Source: Sphingomonas sp. 32-62-10
Lineage (GTDB): Bacteria > Pseudomonadota > Alphaproteobacteria > Sphingomonadales > Sphingomonadaceae
DNA: 64,000 nt
Direction of reading: 5' to 3'
NCBI GenBank assembly: GCA_002280555.1
Contig: NCEE01000010.1
Location: 1 to 64,000, forward strand
Shown here: in pieces, positions 1 through 8,534 of the stretch
Layout: each line of letters starts with the position of its first letter
How positions within the stretch are numbered: position 1 is the first letter of the stretch
The notes under the pieces: model-generated
What the model was told of the DNA's origin: nothing
Databases searched by the model: none
What the model saw: the letters and a program-made list of their open reading frames with translations, nothing else
Translations under genes and position numbers: made by a program

Positions 1-448
1 TATCCGGCAGCGCGCGCAGTGCGGCGAGTGTCGGCGAATTGCCGTTGGTGCGCTGGAGCCGCGCGGCAATCCGCCCCGGCGATGTCCGGTCGGGCTCCGA
101 AAACACGATATCATACGCGATCGAGGCTGCCCCGGCATCGCCGAGCCGCCGGGTCAGATCGGCAATGTCGGTGCGCGGCCAAGGCCATTGGCCCAAGCGG
201 CGGATTGATTCGTCATCGATATCGACGATACGAACCGGCGCATCCTCATATGGGCGGGGTACGGCGCGCTGATACCCATCGAACAGTAACAACCCAAGCC
301 GTTCGAGCTGGGGCACCCCAACCAGTTGCAGCAAAGCGACGATCAGCAACGCGCCAAGCGCGGGTAGCACCGCACCGCCCTTGCTCTTCCTGAAAAATCG
401 CCCTGCCCAATTGGCCATCGACCATGCCCCCGCCGTCAGCGACGACAT
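1..448 (-). CDS. CHASE2-domain sensor protein, N-terminal part (runs off the window)
   Basis: The frame is open from an ATG at 448 through position 1, so only about 149 residues are visible and the C-terminal output domain lies outside. A short cytoplasmic N-terminus with basic residues (RFFRKSK) leads into one membrane helix at about residues 26-45. A CHASE2-type extracytoplasmic sensor start follows: VRIVDIDDESIRRLGQWPWPR, then an AYDIVFSEPD segment. CHASE2 domains usually sit in front of adenylate/guanylate cyclase, kinase or GGDEF modules and sense periplasmic signals; which one applies here cannot be seen. An in-frame ATG at 418 (MANWAG) is an alternative start. Neither start has a strong ribosome site. 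Confidence 0.72.
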   Translation of the reverse strand, partial: MSSLTAGAWSMANWAGRFFRKSKGGAVLPALGALLIVALLQLVGVPQLERLGLLLFDGYQRAVPRPYEDAPVRIVDIDDESIRRLGQWPWPRTDIADLTRRLGDAGAASIAYDIVFSEPDRTSPGRIAARLQRTNGNSPTLAALRALPD

Positions 449-527
449 AGCAGCAAATCAGCTACGATGCGCCAGTCTATCCGCCTTAATTTGCGAGCGA
501 TTGTCCCATACCCGCTGTCACAGTTCG

Positions 528-2630
528 CTATTGCCCGGGGTGGTAGCTGCGCTCGATCTGTCCCTTCAGATCGGCCCTATTGAACAGCACCTTTTTGGTC
601 TTCATCTGAACGAACAGCTTTGCCTGATCGGCAAAATGCGGCGATTTGGCGTCCATCGTCGCCGATCCGAACTGGTGGATACTGCGCGACGAGAGCTTTC
701 CCGCCTTATCCCAGGTGACGAACATCACGAAGGTATCGCCGCCATTGGCGGTGAGCGTGCCGTCATCCTGCTTCTTACCGTAGACCGCACGGTACACATC
801 GGGCCCGCCCGAAATCGGCAGATCGACGGTGCCGCGCCGCAAGCGATTGACCCGACCCCATTCGGGATCGAGCCGCCCGAAATGCTTTTTCAGATGCGCG
901 ATCGCGGCATCGAGCGCCGGACGAAGCGGCGGGGTAGGCTCGCCCATTTCCAGCGCACGGCCGATCGGTTCACCCATCAGCACCGCGAGGGCCGCGCCAC
1001 GATTGGCGGTATCGGTGCGCCGGTCCCAGTTTTTCAGGATCGTCTGCGCCGCCGCCAGATCGGCATTACCCTTCGCATCATAGGCGAGCGCCTGTTTGAT
1101 CAGCCCGGCAAGGACGCTCTGGTCGCTATAGGCCAGATCATATTTGTAGGTATCGAACTCCTCGGGTGTGATCGACGTATCGAGGGCATAGGTTTCGAGC
1201 ACCCGGTGCGCGCGGTTGGTCATGTTGGTCTGCAGGCCGAAGTTCCGGCCTAGATTCTCGGGCTTGATGTTATCGGCCGGGTCGGTCGCGATCAGCGGGT
1301 TGTTGTTCGAATTGAACACATAGCCAGCCTTCGGATTCCAGAGCTGCGGCAATTGTGCAAAGGGCACGCGCTGCGTCCACAGCAGATCGGGTCGATCGCC
1401 GGGCAAGCTGCCTTTCCAGTCGACGCCGTCCTTGCGCACCGGGAACTGGCCGTTCGACAAATAGCCAATATTCCCCTTGTCATCGGCATAGATGAAATTG
1501 ATGCTCGGCAGCGCCTGCATCGCCATGGCGGCGCGCCATTCCTCGAGCGAGCGTGCCTTGTTCATCGCCATATACTGGTTGGGCTGGCGCACTTCATGTT
1601 CGCCTGCATAACTGAGCGCATAGGTGCCGTGATCGGTTTCGAACACCGGACCATGCACTGACCAGAGCACATCGCGGTTCACCGTCCACAGGATGGGACC
1701 GAAAATCTTGACGCGGAAGGTCGCGACCGACTTTTCGAACGCGCGCCATTTACCGTCGAAGAAATATTGCCCCGGCTTGGCGGGATCGGTCTTCAGCCGA
1801 TAAACGTCCGACAGATCGGCCTTGTTGACGGTGCTCGCCCAGCCGAGATTGGCGTTGTGCCCGTGCAGCATGAACGGCGATCCGGGGAAGAACCCGCCCG
1901 CGACATGCCAGCCTTCACCGCTGTCCAGCACGGCTTCGTACCAGGCGACCGGCCCTTCATAGGGCTGGTGCGAATTGACGAGCAGCCGGGTGGCGCCGTC
2001 CGATGATCGCGACGGGGCGACGGCGATGCCGTTCGATCCCTTAGGCGGGGATGTGTCGCGTTCCGGCTTTTTCTCGGTGATGTTCTTCAGCACCTTGTCG
2101 AGCCCATAGAAAAATGGCCCGCGAAAGATCGTGCCGGCCGATACATCACGGCCCGAAATCGGGATAACGCCAGCAGGCACCAGCCCGGGATGCTGCGCAG
2201 CATAAAGGTTCACGCCATCTGCATAGCCCTGCATCACCGCGCGCGCTTCAGGGGTAACCTGGGTCTCGTACCCAGCCGCAACCTTCTCCCAGACGCGGAA
2301 TAGCCGGACGAGATAATCGCCGATCGCCGCATCCTTGCCCTTGGTCTCCGCAGCGCGGCCGCGCGTCGTGAGCACGGCATCGACGATGGTCGCGAAATCA
2401 TCCTCGCTATGCGCATAGCCCATGCCGAAGGCGACATCGGCATCGCGCTTGCCCGAGATGTGCGGCACGCCAAACCGGTCGCGTTCGACGAGCACATTAT
2501 AGGATTTTGCTTTCGCCATCAGCGGAGCAGCGTCAAAACCCTGCCGCAGCGGCGCGATCCGTACGCCTGCCGCATAGGCCGCCACTATCGCCAGAATGAC
2601 GGCCAGCAGGCCCCAATATCGCTTCTTCAC
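528..2630 (-). CDS. Penicillin acylase family (Ntn-hydrolase) amidase
   Basis: This is a 700-residue precursor with an N-terminal signal/anchor helix (MKKRYWGLLAVILAIVAAYA), so it acts in the periplasm. The family is made as one chain that cuts itself before a nucleophile Ser to give alpha and beta subunits. Here the likely nucleophile is Ser199 in PPKGSNGIAVAPSR, followed by the family's NSHQPYEGP segment. A GYVFNSNNNP block lies further on, where the oxyanion-hole Asn is found. Relatives hydrolyse beta-lactam side-chain amides or N-acyl-homoserine lactones; the substrate here cannot be read from sequence. It lies 71 bp behind the MFS gene on the same strand, so read-through from the lacI-MFS transcript is possible. 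Confidence 0.88.
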   Translation of the reverse strand: MKKRYWGLLAVILAIVAAYAAGVRIAPLRQGFDAAPLMAKAKSYNVLVERDRFGVPHISGKRDADVAFGMGYAHSEDDFATIVDAVLTTRGRAAETKGKDAAIGDYLVRLFRVWEKVAAGYETQVTPEARAVMQGYADGVNLYAAQHPGLVPAGVIPISGRDVSAGTIFRGPFFYGLDKVLKNITEKKPERDTSPPKGSNGIAVAPSRSSDGATRLLVNSHQPYEGPVAWYEAVLDSGEGWHVAGGFFPGSPFMLHGHNANLGWASTVNKADLSDVYRLKTDPAKPGQYFFDGKWRAFEKSVATFRVKIFGPILWTVNRDVLWSVHGPVFETDHGTYALSYAGEHEVRQPNQYMAMNKARSLEEWRAAMAMQALPSINFIYADDKGNIGYLSNGQFPVRKDGVDWKGSLPGDRPDLLWTQRVPFAQLPQLWNPKAGYVFNSNNNPLIATDPADNIKPENLGRNFGLQTNMTNRAHRVLETYALDTSITPEEFDTYKYDLAYSDQSVLAGLIKQALAYDAKGNADLAAAQTILKNWDRRTDTANRGAALAVLMGEPIGRALEMGEPTPPLRPALDAAIAHLKKHFGRLDPEWGRVNRLRRGTVDLPISGGPDVYRAVYGKKQDDGTLTANGGDTFVMFVTWDKAGKLSSRSIHQFGSATMDAKSPHFADQAKLFVQMKTKKVLFNRADLKGQIERSYHPGQ

Positions 2631-2701
2631 GCTGCCGCTCCCCCCGATTGGCTTTCCGCTTTAGCGATCCCGCGCCAGAATCCAACGCCGTCCGCTCACA
2701 A

Positions 2702-4174
2702 TCACGATGCGGGCGCTTCGACACGCTGCATTGCCAGCGCTGCGATTGCCATCACCCCGGCTGCAAACGCCATCGTCCAAATCGGTGCGCCCGGAAAGAA
2801 CGCCCGGATCACGCTCCCCATCACCGTTGCGACCAGCAGTTGCGGCAGGACGATGAAAAAGTTGAAGATCCCCATGTAGATGCCCAGCTTTTGCGGCGGC
2901 AGCACATCCGCCAGAATCACATAGGGCATCGTCAGGATCGATGCCCAGGCAACGCCGACGCCGATCATCGGCAGCAACAGCAGCTGCGAATCGCGGATAA
3001 TGAGGATCGAGGCATAGCTTGCCGCCCCCAGGAGCAGACACGCCATGTGCGTCCGGGCCGGGCCGATGTGCTTTGCCAGCACGGGCAACCCGAACGCCGC
3101 AAGCGCCGCTACGCCATTATACACCGAGAACAGGATGCCGACCCAGTCAGCCCCGTCATTATACGGCCTCGATGCAGTATCGGTCGCGCCGAATACATAT
3201 TGGGTGACCACGGGTGTGGTATAGATCCACATGATGAACAGCGCGAACCATGAGAAGAACTGCACCACAGCCAGCCGTCGCATCTGAAGCGGCATCTGCG
3301 CCAGATCGCTCATGATCTGCACCAACGCACCGCCCGTTTTGCCCGCCGCAATGCGCGATCGTGCGGCGAACTGCAGCATGCCAAACGCCGCCAATGCGCC
3401 ACCCAGGACATAAAGATCCTTTTCGAGCGCAAGCAGCGTCACTGCCCCCAGCACAACCGCGCCCGCCATCAACCAGCGCAAACCATGAGCCGGTGCAGTT
3501 ACCGGCATGGTTTCATGCTGCGCAGCATTTTCTGCAAAATCACGCATCGCCTCTGGCGGATATTCGCGTGTGGTGAGGACGGTCCAAAGCACCGCCGAAA
3601 AGATCGCGATCGCGCCAAGATAAAAGGAATAGACCACCGATGACGGGATAGTGCCCGCAGCGGCGGTGTTGCTGACGCCCATCGCGGTCAACGCGGCGGG
3701 TGCCAGCGATCCAATCACCGCGCCGGCGCCAATAAACGCCGTCTGGAATGCATAGCCGGCGGTCCGCTGGCTGGCGGGCACCATATCCCCTACAAACGCG
3801 CGAAACGGCTCCATCGATACGTTGAGCGAGGCATCGAGCAACCACAACAGCACCGCGGCCATTAGCAGCACCGATGCATTCGGCATCCCGAATAATGCCA
3901 AGGCAGCAAGCACGGCACCCGCCAGGAAATACGGCCGTCGCCGCCCGAAGCGCCCCCAGGTCCGGTCACTGAAATGGCCGATCAGCGGCTGCACAACCAG
4001 CCCCGTCACTGGCCCTGCGATCCACAGAAACGCAAGACTGCCGACATCGCTGCCCAGCGACTGAAAAATGCGGCTGACATTGGCGTTCTGCAGCCCGAAA
4101 GCGATCTGAATACCCAGGAATCCGAAAGAGATATTCCACAGGCCCCAAAAGCCCTGACGCGGCTGTTCCACCAT
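2702..4174 (-). CDS. MFS sugar transporter, SLC45/GPH-like (maltose/sucrose type)
   Basis: This inner-membrane carrier has about 490 residues and roughly 12 hydrophobic helices. The loop signatures PLIGHFSDRTWGRFGRRRPY (loop 2-3) and LLDASLNVSMEPFRAFVGDM resemble SLC45/GPH-type disaccharide:H+ symporters. Directly downstream of a LacI regulator and facing the TonB receptor and amylases, it most likely imports maltose or maltooligosaccharides from the periplasm. The frame extends to a TTG at 4234, and ATGs lie at 4180 and 4174. I chose 4174 because AAGGG sits about 7 nt before it. Substrate is inferred from context only. Confidence 0.85.
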   Translation of the reverse strand: MVEQPRQGFWGLWNISFGFLGIQIAFGLQNANVSRIFQSLGSDVGSLAFLWIAGPVTGLVVQPLIGHFSDRTWGRFGRRRPYFLAGAVLAALALFGMPNASVLLMAAVLLWLLDASLNVSMEPFRAFVGDMVPASQRTAGYAFQTAFIGAGAVIGSLAPAALTAMGVSNTAAAGTIPSSVVYSFYLGAIAIFSAVLWTVLTTREYPPEAMRDFAENAAQHETMPVTAPAHGLRWLMAGAVVLGAVTLLALEKDLYVLGGALAAFGMLQFAARSRIAAGKTGGALVQIMSDLAQMPLQMRRLAVVQFFSWFALFIMWIYTTPVVTQYVFGATDTASRPYNDGADWVGILFSVYNGVAALAAFGLPVLAKHIGPARTHMACLLLGAASYASILIIRDSQLLLLPMIGVGVAWASILTMPYVILADVLPPQKLGIYMGIFNFFIVLPQLLVATVMGSVIRAFFPGAPIWTMAFAAGVMAIAALAMQRVEAPAS

Positions 4175-4265
4175 CCTCATACCCTTGTTTTTGCTCTCGC
4201 GCGCGAGGGTGGCAGCAGATATTGGCGGCCGCAATCGGCAATCGGACCAGCAGGTTGACCAGGAT

Positions 4266-5297
4266 TTATCGGGTTACGGGCGCACTCGATCGGCGGACAA
4301 TCAGGCGCGTCGGCAGCGCTGCGCTGTCGGTCAGCTCGCCCCTGATCTGGCGCAGCAATGTATCGACGAGCACCTCGCCTGCCAGACGGTAGTCCTGTGC
4401 CACGGTGGTCAGCGGCGGATGGGTCAGACTCGCCGCCGGAATGTCGTCAAAACCAATAACCGATACGTCGCCGGGCACGCTCAACCCGTGATCATCGAGC
4501 GCTCGCAGCGCGCCAATCGCGATCAGATCACTAGCCGCAAAGATCGCATCGAAACCGAGGCCGCGGGCGATCAACGTGCCAACCGCATCATAGCCCGCCT
4601 GTTCGGCATTAAGGGCGTTGACCTGCAATGCTGGATCGACCGGCACGCCTGCGGCACGCTGCGCGGTGCAAGCACCCTGATACCGGTCGTTGAACTCGGG
4701 ATAATGGCTCGATGCTTCGCCGATAAAGGCAATGGCGCGTCTGCCGACATCAATCAGATGGCGCGCCGCATCAAAGCCGCCGCGTACATTGTCACACCCG
4801 ATCGTTGTTCCCGCCTGGCCGGGCTGGACCGATCCCCAGCGCACGAAATGGGTGCCCTGCGCCACCAGCGCCTCAAGCCGGGCGCGATACAACTCAAAAT
4901 CGCCATAACCGAGCAGGATGATGCCATCGGCCTTGTTGCTATCCTCATAATCGACATGCCAGTTGCTCGACATCTGCTGGAAAGAGGTGAGCAGGTCATA
5001 GCCCCGAAGCGCGCAAGTCCGCGCCAGCGAACCGAGCATCGAGAGGAAGAACGGGTTGATCAGCGATTCATCGGGCATCGGATCTTCGAAGAAGAGCAGC
5101 GCAAGGGTGCTCGAATGGCGGCGGCGCAGGCTCGATGCGTTCTTGTCGACGGTGTAGTTAAGCTGCCGGGCGATCGCCTGAACCCGCTTGCGGGTCGCCT
5201 CGCTCACCGATGCACTGCCGCTGAGCGCGCGCGATACGGTCGGCTGCGAAACGCCGGCGAGCGCAGCGATATCGAACGAAGTCGGCTTGTCCTTCAT
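4266..5297 (-). CDS. LacI-family transcriptional regulator of the alpha-glucan locus
   Basis: The protein has 343 residues. The N-terminal LacI helix-turn-helix is at about residues 7-26 (FDIAALAGVSQPTVSRALSG), followed by the hinge KRVQAIARQLNYT and a periplasmic-binding-protein-like sensor domain ending with the usual VIGFDDIPAASLTHPPLTTV block. It is divergent from the TonB receptor and upstream of the MFS gene on its own strand. By analogy with proteobacterial maltose regulators it probably represses both directions until a maltooligosaccharide or glucose signal is bound. The ligand is inferred, not seen. Confidence 0.93.
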   Translation of the reverse strand: MKDKPTSFDIAALAGVSQPTVSRALSGSASVSEATRKRVQAIARQLNYTVDKNASSLRRRHSSTLALLFFEDPMPDESLINPFFLSMLGSLARTCALRGYDLLTSFQQMSSNWHVDYEDSNKADGIILLGYGDFELYRARLEALVAQGTHFVRWGSVQPGQAGTTIGCDNVRGGFDAARHLIDVGRRAIAFIGEASSHYPEFNDRYQGACTAQRAAGVPVDPALQVNALNAEQAGYDAVGTLIARGLGFDAIFAASDLIAIGALRALDDHGLSVPGDVSVIGFDDIPAASLTHPPLTTVAQDYRLAGEVLVDTLLRQIRGELTDSAALPTRLIVRRSSAPVTR

Positions 5298-5396
5298 CGT
5301 TCGCGCTTGCCCCTCCTGCGCGCCTGCTGGGATGCGGCGTCTGCTCGTTAGACTTCATTTAGGGTCGCGGGTAGCCGGGAAAAAGGGGCCGCATGA

Positions 5397-5404
5397 ATAC
5401 GTAT
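5397..5404. promoter_or_regulatory. Candidate LacI operator core (palindrome ATACGTAT)
   Basis: A perfect 8-bp palindrome lies in the 234-bp interval between the divergent lacI and TonB-receptor genes. LacI proteins bind short CG-centred palindromes, and the flanks (GCATGA left, GTGGTT right) are only weakly symmetric. It is the best candidate I see by eye in this interval. An 8-bp palindrome alone is weak evidence. Confidence 0.25.
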
Positions 5405-5531
5405 GTGGTTCTCTTGGCTCAACCGTCATCGAAGGAGCATCATGAGGGTGTTGTTTAAGCATTGGCATCTTGCGTGCCCAAACAATCGATCCGACCTCCG
5501 CGATGAATGGGGGCGGGCTACAGGGAGGATA

Positions 5532-8423
5532 ATGATGATCACTTCATTTCAGCGCCGTCAGCATCGTTCGGTTACCCGGTTAGCCTTTGGCGCCAGCACC
5601 AGGGCACTTGGCGCTGCCTTGCTGTTCGCTGCATGCGTCGGCACCGCCCATGCGCAATCGGCTCCCAAAAGCGACGAGGACACGACTCTTGCTGCGCAGC
5701 AGGAAACCGACATTGTCGTATCGGGCTTCCGCGCCAGCGTACAAAATTCAATCGCCACAAAGCGCGACAGTTCGTTCATCGTCGATGTGGTGACGGCAGA
5801 CGATATTGCCGGCCTCCCCGACGTCTCGATTGCGGAATCGCTCGCGCGCCTGCCCGGCGTCACTTCGCAGCGCACCGGCGGCCAGGCGAGCGCGATCAAC
5901 ATTCGTGGCCTGTCGCAGGATCTCGTTTCGGCGACGCTGAACGGACGCGAACAGGTCGCGACCAGTGGCAACCGCGTGATCGAGTTTGATCAATATCCGT
6001 CCGAGCTCATCAACCAGGCAGCAGTCTATAAATCGCCGCTCGCCAGCCATATTGAAGGCGGCATTGCCGGCAAGGTCGAACTGAAAACCGTCCGCCCGCT
6101 GGACATTACCACCGACGTCAAGGGATCGTTCAACGTCCGTGGCCTTTACAATGACCGTGCCGGGCAAAGCACCGATGTGTCGGAATTCGGCTACCGGGTG
6201 TCAGGTTCGATCCAGGCCAAGCTGCTCAACGATACACTTGGTGTCGCGCTCGGCTATTCGCGGCTCTATCAGCCAAACGTTGCCACCCGCTTTGTCCAGT
6301 TCGACTTTCCGGTTCCCGGCACCAACGGATCGCCAACGGTCGACCTGAACGGCAATGGCAATCCCGATTCATTCAACTTCGGCTTTGAAGGCATCCAGTT
6401 CGGCGGCCAGGAAACGCGTGATGCGGGCATCGCCGTGGTTCAGTGGGAACCGAGCGACCGGCTCCGCGTGTTGGTCGACGGCTATTATTCGCGGTTCAAT
6501 TCGGACGTGAACCGTCGCGGCTTCCGCGTCGTTTCAACCCAGAGCGGCCAGAACCAGATCATCAATCCAATTGTCGTCAACGACGCGCTGGTCGGCGGGC
6601 GGTTCATCAATCAGGTCCAGCCGGGCGGCTTCGCGATCGGCACTGAGCTCGTCAATCAGGACGAAAGCCGTCGCGACGAACTCTACACGATCGGCGGCAA
6701 CATCGCCTATGACTTCAGCGATCGGGTGACCCTGGCAGTTGATGTCGCCTATTCGAGCGGGACGAGCGATTTCAACAATGCGGGCATCAACCTTCGCCCC
6801 TACAGCGCAACGCCCGGCGGCCTGCAGCGCACCGACAGCATCCCCGGCCAGATCATCGTCGATTACCGGCTGAATGGCACGCGGCTGCCAACGATCAACC
6901 AGATCAGCACCGATTTCACCGATACGACGGCAGCAGGCGGCGGTTTCTTGCTCGACGGCCAGTTCCTCGTGCCGCAGAGCGACCGCGACCGGTTGTTCGC
7001 GGCAGCGACCGATTTGGTCGTGTCGTTCGACGAATCGAACTTCTTCGACAAGTTGCGCTTCGGCTTTCGCTATGCCGATCGGCGGGGTGATCGTACCGTC
7101 ACTTCATTCAACACTTTCGGTATTCCTGGTTCGCCACGTGAGCTACCGGCCGATTTGGTGACGATCAGCGGGTTCAGGGGTGGCTATGCCGCCGCCGGGC
7201 TCCCCAATTTCGCGGTTGTCGACATTGATCGGGCCTTCAACCTGGCGTTCGGCAATTCGTTCGGATCGCGCCAGCCGACTGACCAGATCGCGTTCGATTT
7301 CACCCTCGACCAGAGCTTCCGTATCGATGAGACGACCTATGCCGGGTACGGCCAGATCGATTTCGCCACGGTGCTGGGCGGGCTCAACTTCCGGGGTAAT
7401 GTCGGCCTGCGGGTGATCAACACCGATCAGAGCTCGACCGTTCTATTCGCTGATCCATTGCTGGCCGATAATCCCGCAACGCCCCCGCCCGCCCGCGAAA
7501 ACCGGCGGTTCGTGACGCGTGGTGACAATTTCACCGATTTCCTGCCATCGGTGAACGCCATCCTCGAGATCACGCCGAGCGACCTGTTCCGCGTCAGCTA
7601 CAGCAAGCAGATTTCGCGCCCGCGTTTCCAGGAACTGCGCGGCTCGATCAGCGTGAACACCGGTTCGGACGGCAACACTACCGGCGGTGGCGGCAACCCC
7701 CAGCTTGCGCCATTCCGCGCAAACCAGGTTGATCTCAGCTACGAACATTATTTCGGCAATAGCGGCGTGTTCGCGATCGGCGCCTTCTACAAGGGCCTTG
7801 GATCGTACATCATCAATGGCACGATCCCGCAGTTCAACTTCCCAGCCAATGGTGTCACCCCGCCGCCGATTCCGGGCACCGCGACCCCCGGCAATGCCGT
7901 CGGCAGCTTCTCGTCACCGGTCAACGGCAGCGGCGGCTATGTGTACGGCGTCGAGGTGCAGTTCACCAAAAGCTTCGTCGAATTGCCGGCGCCATTCGAT
8001 GGTCTGGGTGTCCAGCTGAACTACGCCTATAGCGACAGCGACCTGAACTTTCCGAGCTCGACGAGTGGTCGCCCGCTGAACCTGCCGCTGCCCGGCCTGT
8101 CGCAGCATGTGTTCAACCCTATCGTCTTTTACGAAAAGAGCGGGTTCGGCATTCGCGGCAGTGCGCGCCACCGTTCCGGCTTTGTCAGCCCGCAGATCGG
8201 GATCAGTGAACTGATCCTGACGAGCACGCCGGAGACGATCTTTGACGCCCAGATCTCGTACCAGTTCCCGAAGAACAGCATCTTGTCGGGGCTGAAGCTG
8301 CTCGCCCAGGCCAACAACCTGACCGACGAACCGACGCGCACCTTTTTCGGCCAGACGGCGCAAACCGGCACCATCCAGAACTTCGGACGGACCTTTTATA
8401 TCGGTGGCAGCTTCTCGTTCTGA
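5532..8423 (+). CDS. TonB-dependent receptor for alpha-glucans/maltodextrins
   Basis: This outer-membrane receptor has about 963 residues. Residues 1-41 form a signal peptide ending THAHAQ-like at Gln42. The TonB box is at about residues 60-65 (DIVVSG). The plug domain carries LPDVSIAESLARLPGV and INIRGLSQD, and the 22-strand barrel ends in an aromatic (SFSF). It should take up maltooligosaccharides across the outer membrane with energy from TonB. The frame is open from 5403. ATG 5532/5535 follows AGGGAGGA (5522-5529) and gives a normal signal peptide. ATG 5442 follows GAAGGAG but would place 30 extra hydrophilic residues before it. First gene of the sugar operon. Confidence 0.93.
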   Translation: MMITSFQRRQHRSVTRLAFGASTRALGAALLFAACVGTAHAQSAPKSDEDTTLAAQQETDIVVSGFRASVQNSIATKRDSSFIVDVVTADDIAGLPDVSIAESLARLPGVTSQRTGGQASAINIRGLSQDLVSATLNGREQVATSGNRVIEFDQYPSELINQAAVYKSPLASHIEGGIAGKVELKTVRPLDITTDVKGSFNVRGLYNDRAGQSTDVSEFGYRVSGSIQAKLLNDTLGVALGYSRLYQPNVATRFVQFDFPVPGTNGSPTVDLNGNGNPDSFNFGFEGIQFGGQETRDAGIAVVQWEPSDRLRVLVDGYYSRFNSDVNRRGFRVVSTQSGQNQIINPIVVNDALVGGRFINQVQPGGFAIGTELVNQDESRRDELYTIGGNIAYDFSDRVTLAVDVAYSSGTSDFNNAGINLRPYSATPGGLQRTDSIPGQIIVDYRLNGTRLPTINQISTDFTDTTAAGGGFLLDGQFLVPQSDRDRLFAAATDLVVSFDESNFFDKLRFGFRYADRRGDRTVTSFNTFGIPGSPRELPADLVTISGFRGGYAAAGLPNFAVVDIDRAFNLAFGNSFGSRQPTDQIAFDFTLDQSFRIDETTYAGYGQIDFATVLGGLNFRGNVGLRVINTDQSSTVLFADPLLADNPATPPPARENRRFVTRGDNFTDFLPSVNAILEITPSDLFRVSYSKQISRPRFQELRGSISVNTGSDGNTTGGGGNPQLAPFRANQVDLSYEHYFGNSGVFAIGAFYKGLGSYIINGTIPQFNFPANGVTPPPIPGTATPGNAVGSFSSPVNGSGGYVYGVEVQFTKSFVELPAPFDGLGVQLNYAYSDSDLNFPSSTSGRPLNLPLPGLSQHVFNPIVFYEKSGFGIRGSARHRSGFVSPQIGISELILTSTPETIFDAQISYQFPKNSILSGLKLLAQANNLTDEPTRTFFGQTAQTGTIQNFGRTFYIGGSFSF

Positions 8424-8439
8424 CCCGTTCCGCGTTCAT

Positions 8440-8473
8440 CGCCGGCGCTTCTCCCTACCCCGCAGCGCCGGCG
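8440..8473. other. Stem-loop between receptor and amylase genes
   Basis: CGCCGGCGCT (8440-8449) and AGCGCCGGCG (8464-8473) form a perfect 10-bp stem with a 14-nt loop, just after the receptor stop at 8423. There is no T-tract, so a full Rho-independent terminator is unlikely. In TonB-receptor/enzyme operons such structures often stabilise or attenuate the transcript, giving more receptor than enzyme mRNA; that role is inference here. Confidence 0.55.
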
Positions 8474-8534
8474 GTGATCGCTATCCCGAAGACCGGAAGT
8501 TGCGCCGACCCGTCAGGGCTGAAAGGATAGCATC

